A stretch of DNA of 64,000 bases, taken from Inia geoffrensis (Eukaryota; Chordata; Mammalia; Artiodactyla; Iniidae). Both the position numbers and the translations under genes were made by a program. The notes beneath the pieces were generated by a model. The model worked only from the letters and a program-made list of their open reading frames with translations, had not been told where the DNA came from and did not search any database. Below, in pieces: positions 22,370 to 34,845 of this stretch. Position 1 is the stretch's first letter, and each line of letters opens with the position of its first letter. The stretch covers positions 168,196,815 to 168,260,814 of the forward strand of contig CM070900.1 in NCBI GenBank assembly GCA_036417435.1. Direction: 5' to 3'.

Positions 22370-22470
22370 TGGGTGACGTAACACAGACCTTGGAGCCAGA
22401 TTTGCTGGGTTTGTACCCAACCACCAGCATTTAAGAGCGCTATGGCTTTGGGCAACTCAGGTAGTATGAA
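22370..22470 (+). mobile_element. Possible MIR SINE fragment
   Basis: 'cagaccttggagccagatttgctgggtttg' followed by 'gctatggctttgggcaactcagg' matches the 5' half of MIR ('actctggagtcagactgcctgggtt', 'gtgaccttgggcaagtta'). Partial. Confidence 0.45.
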
Positions 22471-22879
22471 TCTCATCAGCACAGAGAGAAAGCTTCACTG
22501 AAAACTCACTGCAGACCGGTGGGGAAAGCCAGATTCCACGATGGCAGCAGCAGGGTTTGTGGCAAGAATCATGGATTGCAGGCCGCCCCAGGAGGTCTCG
22601 CCTTCCTGCAGCTTGTGGACCCTCAGGTTTAGGAGGTGTTTCAAACACACAACCTTGAGAGAGTAAGGTGTTCTTCAGACCATCTGTTCCGAAACTGTGA
22701 CTGAACCCAGTGAAGACCTCTATATAAACGTTTAAGATTCTGGAAGCACATGCAGAGACCTGTTCTTTCAGCCACTGGCTGCTGAAGACAGCATTGTAGA
22801 CTAAGTGCTCCCAAGTCAGCCTGTTCTAGCTGAACAGCTATTGTAGACCCTCATAATCTGACTTCATAATGGAGACTGC
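22471..22879 (+). other. Unassigned sequence, possibly LTR-like
   Basis: A TATATAAA box at 22721-22728 is followed by a compact, mixed-composition block ('cagccactggctgctgaagac', 'gtgctcccaagtcagcctg'). This could be an old LTR, but I cannot assign a family and see no polyadenylation signal in the expected place. Confidence 0.25.
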
Positions 22880-23432
22880 CACATTCACAGCCATGCAGCT
22901 GACAGGGTCTTGGTGCTCTGGCCGGGTATCAGGCCTGAGCCTCTGAGGTGGGAGAGCCGAGTTCAGGAAATATGACCACCAGAGACCTCCCGGCCCCACG
23001 TAATATCAATCGGCGAGAGCTCTACCAGAGATCTCTCTCTCAATGCTAAGACCCAGCTCCACTCAATAACCAGCAAGCTCCAGTGCTGGACACCCCATGC
23101 CAAAAAAGTAGCAAGACAGGAACACAACCCCAACCATCAGCAGAGAGGCTGCCTAAAACCATACTGAGTTCACAGACACCCCAAAACACATAACCGGACA
23201 TGGTCCTGCCCACCAGAAAGACAAGATCCAGCCTCATCCACCAGAACACAGGCACCAGGCCCTCCACCAGGAAACCTACACAACCCACTGAACCAACCTT
23301 AGCCACTGGGGGCAGACACCAAAACAACGGCAACTACGAACCTGCAGCCTGCGAAAAGGAGACACCAAACACAGTAAGTTAGGCAAAATGAGAAGACAGA
23401 GGAATACTCAGCAGATGAAGGAACAAGGTAAA
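22880..23432 (+). mobile_element. L1 5'UTR (3' half) plus first ORF1 codons, truncated
   Basis: Matches base by base in blocks the full-length L1 at 48.7-49.2 kb: 'ctgacagggtcttggtgctc', 'gaggtgggagagccgagttc', 'cagcagagaggctgcctaaa', 'caccccaaaacacataacc', 'gacaagatccagcctcatcc'. ORF1 starts at ATG 23388-23390 with MRRQRNTQQMKEQGKK and the L1 match stops after about 15 codons, near 23432, giving way to unrelated sequence with no poly-A. It lacks both the upstream GC-rich 5'UTR and everything after the ORF1 start, so it is not a normal 5'-truncated insertion. Confidence 0.85.
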
Positions 23433-25300
23433 AAACTGGTTATACGAGAAAATCTCAAGAATAAAATCTAGTCAAGAAACATTGATTTACAAATCACATT
23501 ACACAGATGACTTCTGACAATACGACGGTGGATGAGATTGCTGTGGGAGAGCACAGTAGAAAATGGAAGAGAGTTAGAATCAAAACTTAAGAATTGCTGT
23601 CACTTAGGGATAGGTGCAGATGATAGCATCTTAAGAATAAAAGAATGGCCAGTAATAATAAACACATTTGTAAATCATTTATAAAAGTGATTTGTTTTTG
23701 AAATTATTTTTATATTTAAATTTAGGAGGGGCATATGGGGCAGAAGTGAAATTAAATTGGAATACAGAGAAAGTATGGACAATACCTGTGGTTTATTCTT
23801 TCAAGATATTTGTTTGTGGAGAATGTGTGAAGATAAAGTACAGAGCTTGAATATAACTGAGTAGTGCATCTGGTTGGTGGCGAGCACATTTTCCCTAATA
23901 TTAAAGAAATATGAGTACATTAAACATAGATTAGAGAGACATATTTTAAGGAGGTGATGGGAGGATATAAAGGAAGAAAAAATCAACAGAACAGGTAGAA
24001 TGGCCTGCCACTATGCTTTTATTAACCAAAAATAAACCATCCTAGCACATTGCTTTCTATCTGTGTTTAATCTTTTGTTTTTTGTTGTTTTTTTTTTGTT
24101 GTTGCTTTAGGATAAGAATTCTACAACATATTTGCCTATTGATGGTAATAATACAGCTGGAGGGAAAGGGGCTCAATGAGCGGGTAAACCTTGAGCAGAT
24201 GAATTCTCAGACCCAGGGTACAAGTGGGAGAGATTAGCTTTTGAGATGGGGACATGAAAATGTTTTGCATGAGATATTTTCGATCTGTAAATATTCTAAA
24301 CCTCTTAAAAGCCCTTTATTCTATGCTGCATAAAGCTCTTTTATCTACAATTTAAGTCAAGGCTGAAAAGACTCAAATTTATTTGCAAATGAAATACTCA
24401 GCTAGAATGAGTTGGAAACACTTCCTATTAAAGTGTATTTGAATGTGTCTGAAAACTGTTATACCAGAAAACAATTTGTGAATTTTAACTTATTCTGACA
24501 TGATTGCTAACTAGAAGTATGTATATTTCTTTGAAAGTTAGATATTTTCTCTCCTTAGTTAAAATATGAATGTTTCTGACTTACAATAATTGGGATCATT
24601 TTTGACAATGTATTGGGCTCCTCAGAATAAAACAGCAATAGATTATGGGCTCTATATAACTGCATTATGTTTTTTCCTAGATTTATGAATGTAACATATT
24701 ATACTACCTATTATTACTTATATATGCTCTTCAGAAATTTTCCCCTTCTCAAGTTCTATACCACTTACTGTACTCATTGTTTTAGTTCTTATCACAATGT
24801 TAAATTGTTAGTTCTACATCTTACACATTTGTTTTCTTCCAAAATATAAGTTAATTCTATATAGATATTATTCTTTATTTGTGTCTCACAAACTGACAAA
24901 GACCATGGTTTGCTTTTAGAATTTGTATAAATAACCATATCCCTATTTTCTTAATAATCTATTTCTAGCTAAATATTGAGCTTGGAATACACATATGATA
25001 GTTTTAATTACCTGTTATCTATTAATTATTAATGTTTATCACCTAAACAAAAATTTTACTTATTCTGAGATACAGTCAATACACACCTGAGTGAAACGGG
25101 TGGTTGACACAACAATGCTGTGTTTGCATAAAGAACTATAGAGACATATAGTAAAATATTTCATTTTGGCTCAAGGAACATGGACCAGGTTTTAGGGGAA
25201 GTTATAAATATGTCTGCGTCATTGCTACATGCCTCTCATGTTATTTATTTTCTTCCCAGTCCCCAATGATTCATAATGTGGTAAAATGGCATGTGGGTTG
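23433..25300. other. AT-rich sequence, no feature recognised
   Basis: No repeat or gene assigned apart from T-rich runs near 24075-24105. Frames of 60-61 codons are unsupported. Confidence 0.5.
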
Positions 25301-25355
25301 CAATTACACACACATACTCACATGCGCGTGCATGCGTGCACACACACACACAAAG
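25301..25355. repeat. Imperfect (CA)n tract
   Basis: Alternating CA with CGCG/TGCATGCG interruptions. The overlapping 67-codon frame starting at 25286 translates it as H/T repeats and is not a gene. Confidence 0.85.
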
Positions 25356-26204
25356 TAATGAAAAGAAATTTTCTAGAATTTCCATGGCATCATAAGTTCA
25401 AAGCATCAGCAGTAGTGTCAGCAGTAGCTTCAATAAAAATTGGACACCAAAACTTTGACATATGCATCAATTCTGTTGATATTAGCTAACAGCTAATTAT
25501 AGACACATGTCAAAGGCAGGAAGAATACCAGTCAGTGCATATTGATGTCAAATAATTGACAAGGCAAGAAGATCAAGTATTATACCATTTGGGGGGGAAA
25601 TATCAGTACTCTCTATATCAAACATTAAAAACTCAGTGTGAATTCCATAATTTATCTGCAGTAACATTGGTTTCAGCAGCATAAATGTTGCTTTGGGTAA
25701 TTGTAGTGACTGAAAATGCCACCAGATAATGATACAGATGTATAGAGGAAAGTGGCCAATATCATTAAATATCTAAAAAGAACAATTTTTCAAAGGAAAA
25801 GATAATATCTTGTATTTCATATTGACTTGAAAGAGGCTGGAACTTTTGAAGAGTAAGTGAGACTGGAAGTTCAAAATGTCAGTGATTATTTCATGGCTCT
25901 ATTTTTATCTTTAAGCTGTTGAGGACTGGGAAATATAAAACATTTTAGTTCTGTTCAGGAAGCATTAAATAAAAAGTCACAATTCACTAGGCACTCTTGT
26001 GGGTGTGAGAAACATTGAGATTAAGTAGACTTAACCCCTGTTCCTCCAATAGTATAGACAGCTGTTTAAAGATATTGCTGTTTATATAATGTTACATGTA
26101 GGGAATACAAATGTTTTTAGTCTTTTTGAAATTACTACATGTCTGAGCCTTTGAAGATGAGTAAAAGTTAGAAAGGCCAGAGGGCTACCTAATCAAAGAG
26201 TGAC
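25356..26204. other. No feature recognised
   Basis: A part near 25980-26060 ('ctaggcactcttgtgggtgtg', 'ttaacccctgttcctccaatag') faintly resembles the 'caggcactgttctaggtgctgggg' region of old L2/MIR-type repeats, but too weakly to call. Confidence 0.4.
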
Positions 26205-26455
26205 TATCATAAAAACTAATATTTATTCAGTGCTTTCTGTGGTTGACATTCTTCTAAGCACTTTACATGAAGCATTAATTAAATCCTCAAAACAACTCTA
26301 TGAGGTGGTCCTATTATTATACCAATTTTACAGATGGGAAGACCAAAGCTCAGAGTAGTCAGGTAACTTGCACAGCATCACAAAGCTAATGGCAGAAGAG
26401 ATGGATTGAAAACCCAGGCAGCCTGAACCCTGAGCCAACACTCTTAGCATATTAA
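26205..26455 (-). mobile_element. MIR SINE, nearly complete
   Basis: Clear reverse complement of MIR: 'aactaatatttattcagtgctttc', 'ctaagcactttacatgaagc', 'aaatcctcaaaacaactctatgaggtgg', 'attttacagatgggaagacc', 'cagaggt'-type block, 'ggtaacttgcacagcatcaca', then the tRNA-related end 'gattgaaaacccaggcagcctg'. It is the best preserved MIR in the window. Confidence 0.85.
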
Positions 26456-29400
26456 TAAACAGGTAATGGTGAACTGAGTAAATTCACCTTATCCTAATTA
26501 TTTCATTTAGTCATTTAACATTTTGTTAAAGTTGGTATTAATACAACACAGGAAGGCAGAGACTTAAGATCTGATAGTCTTGTGCTGGGGAATTTTAAGA
26601 CGATTTAGGACTAGAGGTTGAGAAATCATTTAGAGATAATTGTGTGTGAAATATGTCAGGGTCCGACTTACGATAGATACAGCTGTGAACAGAAAGGGGA
26701 ATGTATTTCAGATACAGGGGTTAAAATTTCTAGGAATTGATGTCTTATCAGGTACAGAAAATAAGTAAGGGATGAAGGATGATTGTGCAGGTGATGTTAA
26801 ATTTAACTGAGAGAGGAAATGCAAGCATAACAAGGCTGGAGTGTGATTTGAAAGACTGGATACAAGTAGATGCTTTGAGTAAGTTTAGATTGAAATGTCT
26901 GTTGAATATTTATATGGATGTGTACGACACACAAATGAATGTATGTCTGAAACAGAGGGAGAGAAAAGGGTCTATGAGTTAGATTTCAATTCCATTTAGT
27001 TTAATGAATATTACTGAGCAAGTAGAATATTCTAGTCAAAGAAAGAGAGATGGAAAGACTAAAAGGAAATCATCTCTGCTTTCAAGGATCTAAACATCTA
27101 TGAAGATTCATCAGTATATGGGTGGAACATCAATTACATTACTCTAGGATAATATTAGATTGAAAGAAGAAATGGACCAAGTCCAGAATGAAGTAGAAAC
27201 AATGAGATTGATTAAAATGGTAAAATGATTACAAAGAAGACTTAGAAAATGTGATGTTTGGGTATAACAGTAGTGGAATTTCAACAAGGGAGAGCTCAAA
27301 AGTGCCCCTCACTGCACAATGTCAACTTGCAGCCTGCTTTTTAATATTCCTCTTTAGTTGTTCCTCTTTAGCAATATTTGTTTGCAATCTTAGAATCACT
27401 CTATTTATCCAACAATGCACTTTAAATATGTACAAAAAATAACATTGTGTCTCCTGCTCCTTCTTCTGGTTGTATTGGTATTCTGTTGCTTTCAGTGGAA
27501 AGAAACCAGACAAATGCAGCAAAGACCAAATCCTAGCTTGTGGGAAGAGTATGACTCCATAGTACAGGCTTTGTCAAAAATTACATCAAGAAATGTAATC
27601 ATATCTCAGTTGTGATTTAAGTTCTTAGAGTCAACATGATTTAGAAAAAGCACATATGTGAGACTATATTTTGTATAGAAATGTAATCTACTTGAGTAAA
27701 ATGTTTTCTAATTACAACTCTCATATTTAGCACTTTTAGGAAGGAAAAACTAAAAATTCAGGTTATTACAGGATACATGAACATATATCATACATATTTT
27801 GAGTCTTTTTCACATATGGACTTATCAGGCATTTATATAGAACTGGAACCTAAAAAAGCATGAGATAACATAAAGTGAAAAAATTCATGTATCAAGACAT
27901 AGGTAGTCCCCAAATATGCCACTTATAATCTATTACTGAGAAAAACTTCAACAGTAGTTTATTTGACATATGTTAAATGGGGAAAAATGTAAAGACTTAA
28001 TGTATAACAAAATAACAACTTTTTCCAACATGGTAAAATTATAGGTATTTCCTGATAAAGATAATACAATTAGTAATGGTAGTGAAAATAATAATATTAA
28101 TAATAATAAACTGAAATAACTGCAAGGGCAGATTAGGAGGTCATAAAACTAGCTTCTAGACATAATTTTGGCCCACCAATGTGGGATTATAAGTATAATG
28201 GTATCATTTTATTTTACTTTATTATTATCCTTACAAAATCAATTTCAGCAGCCGAAAAAGAAAATAAATAATATTTATTGAAATAATTATTTTAAGTAGG
28301 TTTAAATCATTTTGAAAAAATAAAAGCTAAGAGTAGGTAGAGGAAGGTTGCAAATAAAAGTTCAATTAAAAATATAATGGAAGACAGTAGAGAAGATAGC
28401 CAGAATTATAAGAAATAAATTATGTTTTACTCATTCTTTCATCTGATGAAGCACAACGTAAGCACTAGACAGAGACAGAGAGTGAGAGAGGGATTTCAGC
28501 ATTAGGATCAATAGTAAGAGAGAATAAGAAGTCCTGTGTGAAGACAGCTTGTTCAAATGAAAAGTCATTGAAAGAGAAAATGCAAATTTAATGTAATTTG
28601 ATATAATAGTGTCTACTTCAAAGGAAGTAAAATTACTTGCTGTGTAGACTGAGCTACCTACAGAGTACTGCAATAATTTTATATACTGAAATTTAAAATT
28701 AACTCAAGAAACTGGACAAGTGAGCAGATGGATAAAACTTTGGAAACAATTTTATCTGAGGAATTATGAGAGGGTTAGGGAACTTAATATTTAGAATAAG
28801 GATAGTTTTCTCCAAATTTTTGAATAATCTTTATGTGGGAAAGAAATAGACTCATTCCTTTTTTATCCACAAGGCAGAATTAGGATGACTGTATAAAGGT
28901 ATACAAGAAGGTATATAAAAACGTATTCTGAGAATTCTAAAGTGAGAGCTAACCAACAATAAAATGCATAACACGGCAGAATAGTGAATTTTCTTTTACT
29001 AAAAAATGCTCAAGTAAGGTCAATTCATTCTATGGACTGTGAAGAAGACTAATTAATTTTGAAATTTTACTCTGTGTGATTTGAAAATTTTCACATTGAG
29101 AAGTGGTAAAGATCAAAAGGTAGACATAAAAATACTTTGATTTATGTTTATGTTTTATCTGCTATATTTGGTTAATTTATCTTTATCACTTTGAGGTCAG
29201 GGTTAATATATTACATATTGTCATTGATTGTTCAACATTCTAGACACAGACTTGAATTTCTTTAATGTGCATTTAATCGATTTGTGTTGATTCTATTGGA
29301 ACTTTAAATAGAGTTTTAGAATTTGTGTGTAAAAATTATACACTGAGGAGTTAGAAAAAATGTTATACACTTACATGTTTTACCTTTACATAATATTTTC

Positions 29401-29486
29401 AGAGCAAGTAAGAAAATTTTCTGTAAAATGGAAAAATAAAGTGATGCAGCATGCCATCTCTATCCACAAGCAAATAGAAATACTAT
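26456..29486. other. AT-rich sequence, no feature recognised
   Basis: Three kilobases without a recognisable repeat or gene. Small frames (62-80 codons at 26779, 27251, 27322, 27415, 28431) lack domains and several overlap antisense frames. Confidence 0.45.
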
Positions 29487-30180
29487 TTAAGATAATTTGT
29501 AATTAAAAATCTTAGGTATAAAAATAAATTGGGAACTCAGAGATGAATAAGCTAGAAGCTGACACCACAGTGCCGAGGAGCTGATAACTGGAGGTAGGAA
29601 TTTTGAGCACAGAGACAATAGATTCAGCCAATGGTCAGGATAAGTCACAGAACAACAAATTACATCCTCCATAAAAGTTGGATCTCCAAAATGCACTACC
29701 ATCCATTTAATAGGAACTAAAATATCCCTACTCAGTGGATCTGGTGAAGGATGAAGAAGGTATATCATACACACAGAACCCCGAGAAAAAAAAGAAAAAA
29801 AACAGAAAAAAAATTCCTTTGTGTGGAGTAAAAATCTCAAATCTGTGCAGGAGGTAATGAACCAAAATTTATTCCACCCACAGGTGCAGGATTCAAATGA
29901 TGAGAAATTAACAAAAAGTGGTCCAGAGTTGTTAAAAATCTCCTGGGAGAGTACAAAGAAAATCTACATCTACTCTATAGGAAAAAAAGTTTTGTCCATT
30001 AAATGTAGAAGACCCCATCAAAACAAATGGTAAGCAGCCAAACAAATCCGTGTAAACCACACTTGCTAAAAAAAAATAACACATATCAAGAGAAAGAAAA
30101 AGCAGCATTGTGATGAAAAATTATAGACAGAACACAGAAAAACTTTACTTAAAGAAATAAAAATTAAATGACAAACTGAA
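29487..30180 (+). mobile_element. Possible ancient L1M/HAL1 5' fragment
   Basis: The block near 30005-30190 ('agaccccatcaaaacaaatggtaagcagcc', 'aaatccgtgtaaaccacac', 'caagagaaagaaaaagcagcattg', 'aaaaactttacttaaagaaataaaaa') resembles the A-rich region before ORF1 of old L1 elements. An antisense frame of 117 codons (29487-29840) is low-complexity and unsupported. Confidence 0.3.
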
Positions 30181-30910
30181 AATAGCGTAAGTACACATAG
30201 TTAGTTTTAAGTTATACAAAAGTCCCTCTCCCCGCCCCGGAATAAAATGGGATCACATTTGTAAAAGAACAGATCATTTTGATAAAGAAACAAATAAAAT
30301 ATCTAGAAATGAAAGCAAAGTTTATAAGCATCCGGCTCCATGCATCAAAATATCTCTTGGTTAAAAATAACTAGAGTGGCTTTCGTTTTTTTTTGGCAAC
30401 TGAACCTTTTCTGTTGCTGCATTCATTCCTCCAGAATCTTTTCAGCAATAGTTTTTTGTTAATAATACTCATGTGCTAATGGTGCCATTGATAAAACTAT
30501 CTTCTTAGGAATGGAGACTCTCAAAGGAACTGTTATCTGATTATGGTTATCAACTTAAAATTTAAAGACTGTTTTATCATAACTTTTAACAAGTTTATAT
30601 TAATACATTCTGTATGGCTAGCTCCTTAAATATGGCACTGTAAATCCACACCATTAGAATAACTGTTCGCATATGAACAGTTACAATAAACAGTATTTAC
30701 TGACAGATTAGGAAACATTCTCTCAGTATGAAAGGAATCCCTTATGAATGAATAATATCAACACTTGCTATCACTTTAGGGTTGTTGCAGCTGAAACACC
30801 TTCTGTCTTTTTTATTCACTCCCAGTACTGCTTTCAGCAAATGGTAAATTTTAACTAGTCAGATTTTTTTGGCCTGATTACATGTTGACAGACAAAGAAA
30901 ACAACAATCT
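30181..30910. other. No feature recognised
   Basis: Includes a C-rich patch near 30224-30240; nothing assigned. Confidence 0.5.
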
Positions 30911-30925
30911 AAAAGTTACAGTTAA

Positions 30926-31216
30926 GGGCTTCCCTGGTGGTGCAGTGGTTAAGAGTCTGCCTGCCAATGCAGAGGACACAGGTTCGAGCCCTGGTCCGGG
31001 AAGATCCCACATGCTGCAGAGCAACTAAGCCTGTGCACCACAACTACTGAAGTCTGCACACCTAGAGCCCATGCTCCGTAACAAGAGAAGACACTGCAAT
31101 GAGAAGCTCACGCACCGCAACAAAGAGTAGCCCCTGCTTGCTGCAACTAGAGAAAGCCTGCGCACAGAAACGAAGACCCAACGCAGCCAAAATTAAAATA
31201 AATAAAAAATAAATTT
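30926..31216 (+). mobile_element. CHR SINE, long form, with target-site duplication
   Basis: 'gggcttccctggtggtgcag', B box 'aggttcgagccctgg' (30980-30994), 'gatcccacatgctgcag', 'gcaactaagcctgtgcacca', 'caacaaagagtagcccctgc', 'gacccaacgcagccaaaat', then A-rich tail. Duplication AAAAGTTACAGTTAA (30911-30925) against AAAAATTACAGTTAA (31217-31231). Confidence 0.95.
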
Positions 31217-31399
31217 AAAAATTACAGTTAAATTATAAATGATGCCTAAGTGACTAATTTAGTCACTGGCCAACCCATATCAGGAATGCCTGATCTTGGA
31301 ATCTAGGTTATGTGTTTGTCCTGTTTATGTCACATCATGCAAAATAACAATCGAGGTAGAATACAGTTAGGCAGAATAAAATTAATAATGATGGGGAAT

Positions 31400-31850
31400 G
31401 TAAATATCAGTTGTAACAAATCACTGCAAAACCTAGTGCCCTGCCCCCTAAAAGCATTTATCACTTTCATATTTCTGTGTGTTGCCTGTGCATGCGTCTA
31501 GCCTGAGTTGGTCAACCTGGGGTTGGCTGACCTAGTAGGGGCTAACTTATCTGACTCATACATGTGGGTTCTCAGCTGAAAAAGGTGGAGTAACAGGGAT
31601 GTCTGGAGCCACTCTCCACTTGGTCTCTCGTTGTTCAGCTAATCTGCCATGGCTAGTTCACATGGTAGAAGAAGACATTCTATAAGCAAGAGAGGAAATG
31701 CCCCAACGTACAATTACTTTACATTTCTCTGCTTTCCTTATGTTTGCAGATAACCAATTGAACAAGGAAAGTCATATGGCCAAGCCCAGAGTCAGACTGG
31801 AAGAGAATTACCCAAAGGTGTGTATAGAGGAGGCGTTATATAACACATGT
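31400..31850 (+). repeat. Ancient dispersed repeat, family not named
   Basis: Reads in order 'gtaacaaatcactgcaaaacc', 'ttatcactttcatatttctg', 'gttctcagctgaaaaagg', 'ctctcgttgttcagctaatc', 'ttcacatggtag', 'gaaagtcatatggccaagcccagagtcag' and 'gtgtgtatagaggaggcg'. The closing block is a hallmark of a widespread old mammalian repeat also present, more decayed, at 18.16-18.53 kb. I cannot assign its class. Confidence 0.45.
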
Positions 31851-32819
31851 TTTCACATTTCTGTAGATTTTTAGAAGAAAAATAAAACTATGTGCATGAG
31901 TTATAATTTTTTACATTGATCAATAAGATCACCATAATAAAATTATTTGCTCCAATTAAATGTTAGCTAAGCAATCTTCTATTTCATTTTGCTTTCCTAT
32001 ATTTTCTATTAAGATAATTCACTGGACAGGGATCTCAAAATTTGCATTTATACCTCACATGTATGAATACTTAATATATAATCTATAATCTACATTTTTT
32101 ATATGCATGACATACATTTTCTTTAACATAAATCTCTTAAAATGCTTGAAGGCTTAGAGCTCCTGAAAGAAAATTCGGTGCACCCTTTATTATAGTCTCT
32201 TCCATTGAGAAAGCCATAAGACAGACATCCTAAAGGGCAGCCTTAGAATATTATGAGAAGTTATGTGGTAACTCTTTCAAAGATTTTTATAATCCTGTAT
32301 ATTTTATAACATTTTTATCTATAATAAGTTATATATAATAAACAAAGTATATTTAATTGAGAATATTTCATCTAGCTATCATGAATTATCAACTCTCTTC
32401 ATCAGATCCTTTATCAAAAATGAAATCCAATATACTATGTTTTCTATCTTTATTAAAAATATGCCATTTTAAAAACTTAAAATTTTTTTTAACTAACTGG
32501 AAAAACAGAGGGAATATAACTAATCGGAATTTAACTTTGTTATAATATCTGTTTACATAAGTCATATTGAAATTATTCTTCCTAATTGAATTCAACAACA
32601 TAACTTTTACATCTAATATGTGCACAACATTATTCTAGAACTCTAGTGTAATAAAGGGTCAGTTAAAAACTTCCCAACATAAAAGAATATACCATCTTGT
32701 AAGAGAGAGGAGACATGTTTACAAATAAATGCAAAAGAAGGAAGAATGTGATCAATGTCCCTGATTAATTTGAGAAAGAATTAGTTAAGATTTCTTGTGA
32801 TATTATATTTAAGTTGTCT
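31851..32819. other. AT-rich sequence, no feature recognised
   Basis: No repeat assigned. Frames of 62 and 78 codons on opposite strands around 32357-32625 overlap each other and lack a domain. Confidence 0.5.
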
Positions 32820-33180
32820 GACTTTGTCTGCTCAGGCAGCTATAACAGAATTCCATAAACTGGGTGGCTTAAAGAACAGACATTTATTTATCATAGTTCT
32901 GAAGGCTGGGGAGTCCAAGATCAAGGTGCTGACCTGTTCAGTACCTGGTGAGAGCTCATTTCTGACTAGCAGAGGGCCATCTTGCTATGTCTTCACATGG
33001 TGGAGAGAAAGAGATCATCTCTCTCATGTCTCTTCTTATAAGGGCACTAATCCCATAATTAGGGCTCCACCTTTATGACCCAATTAACTCACAGGAGCCC
33101 AACCTCCAAATATCATCATATTGGACATTAAGGCTTCAACATCTTGGGGGTTGAATCTTGGGGGTAGGGATGTGCATAAG
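32820..33180 (+). mobile_element. MaLR-type (MLT1/MST-like) solo LTR
   Basis: 'ggcagctataacagaattccataaac', 'tgggtggcttaaagaacag', 'catagttctgaaggctgggg', 'gtccaagatcaaggtgctg', 'gtcttcacatggtggagagaaa', 'cttcttataagggcactaatccc', 'tagggctccacctttatgaccc' and 'aaggcttcaacatct' follow the MaLR LTR order. A 93-codon frame over it (32797-33078) is accidental. Confidence 0.85.
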
Positions 33181-34188
33181 TTTTCACTCTGTAGCATTGT
33201 CTTTCACCAGATATAGAATTTTGACAGGTAGAGATGAGGGAGAAAATCAATCAAAGTAGCTACATACAATAGACAACTCTTAGTAACAATGTTTTATGTG
33301 CTAGCCCTACCTGTCTCTAAAAATTGCAAAATATGAGTTATTTAGCTATAAATGCAACTAAAGCCATTATCAACTATTGAAAGTTAAAGTGAGCATAGGT
33401 AATCTGATAAATTAAAAAGAATGAAAACCTTAAGCACATTTCAGAGAAGAATTTTTTCTGCATAGTTTTCCCTGTGATACAATATATAGTGATTCAGATA
33501 GAATTTTATAAACAAATGATGTCTCTGTTTTCAAAATTATTTCTGTGTAAAAGGAAAGCATTTGAAAACACTCAACACCCTCTAGAAAAAATGGAGGTAG
33601 AAAAACGCATCAAATATCTGACTAAAGTTTTCCTCTTTTGCTCTACAGAGAATTTACTTTTAGAAGCAATAAAGCCACTAATGATTAAATCAATAAGAAC
33701 ATTTTGGAGCGTTAATAGAATCTTCAGTGAATAGCATTTCCAAGTATCACTATTACCTTAATTCAATTCATACATAGAGTCATTGCTAGTGGCTGAACCT
33801 CAATACTCATCACCTATGATTCTAGTGAATGGGAGGTGATAGAAAGTCAGTTTCAGAAAAGGCTGTAGAGTTACAACTAATCAGTGAATTAAAGATGTAT
33901 AACATATTATCATGGCCAAAAACTCATTTCTGTATATTGACCTTCTCTTGCCAGACCTTGTGGGAAAGTATTTCACACATATTAACTCCTAATGGGAGAC
34001 CTAATTTTTAAAGGGTATCTCAGCAAAATGCAATTTACCACATAAAGGGTAATACTTTCTATCTACTACCAATTTGACTCAAAGGAAACACAAAATAAAA
34101 ATATTACCAAGACAATCGTGTAAAATAAGGTAAAATAAAAACTTCTAAAATGAAAAGAATTAAATATGGAATGAGAATGCAAATCAGG
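33181..34188. other. No feature recognised
   Basis: AT-rich, no assigned repeat; an 86-codon frame at 33474-33734 has no recognisable domain. Confidence 0.5.
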
Positions 34189-34225
<37 letters not shown>

Positions 34226-34262
34226 CTGTATATGTGTATATACATAAATATATACTCATACA
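34189..34262. repeat. (TA)n microsatellite
   Basis: About 17 uninterrupted TA units at 34189-34223, then degenerate TA/TG. Confidence 0.9.
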
Positions 34263-34398
34263 GTATTCTATAAGAATAATTATATATATAATGTAAAACA
34301 CACAAAGATATAATAATATAATGGACTTTAACGTATAGAAAGTGCAAAAAACATATTTAGTTTTTAACTAAAACAGAACCAAAAATATGTAGAGAAAG

Positions 34399-34432
34399 AT
34401 CTAATAATAAGTCCAATCTAATAATAAGTCCA
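34399..34432. repeat. Exact 17-bp tandem duplication
   Basis: ATCTAATAATAAGTCCA occurs twice back to back (34399-34415, 34416-34432) with no mismatch. Confidence 0.95.
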
Positions 34433-34771
34433 GAAAGATATCAGAAATAGGGGAGAGAGGGTATACCTGCCTGGAGTGGAGATTCCGTCAAGCTGAACTT
34501 GGGGGTTGGGCTGGGGAGCAGAGGGAGTTGTGGTTCATATTACACTGACTTTTGCTGTTCCTACCAAGTTTTAGTAGATTTTCTAAAATATACGTTTCTT
34601 TATTTGTTGTATGACCTTAGAAGAGTTTCCAGAGACTTCAAATGGTTTTTTATTGAAATCTGACCACCTTTGCTTGTTTCACTCCACAGAACATCTTGCA
34701 GTTCCTTTCTGGACATGGAATTCCATACAATGTTAGAACAGTTGAAATACCATTATCTATCATATATATTC

Positions 34772-34774
<3 letters not shown>
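34433..34774. other. No feature recognised
   Basis: Contains a G-rich patch at about 34497-34530; nothing assigned. Confidence 0.5.
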
Positions 34775-34825
<51 letters not shown>

Positions 34826-34845
34826 CATATATATATATACACACT
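34775..34845. repeat. (CA)n-(TA)n compound microsatellite
   Basis: About 20 CA units (34775-34815) followed by TA units with two interruptions. Likely polymorphic. Confidence 0.95.

Noticed and set aside
29487..29840. 117-codon minus-strand frame
   Set aside because: Low-complexity F/S-rich translation, no domain, and it overlaps a possible old L1 fragment.
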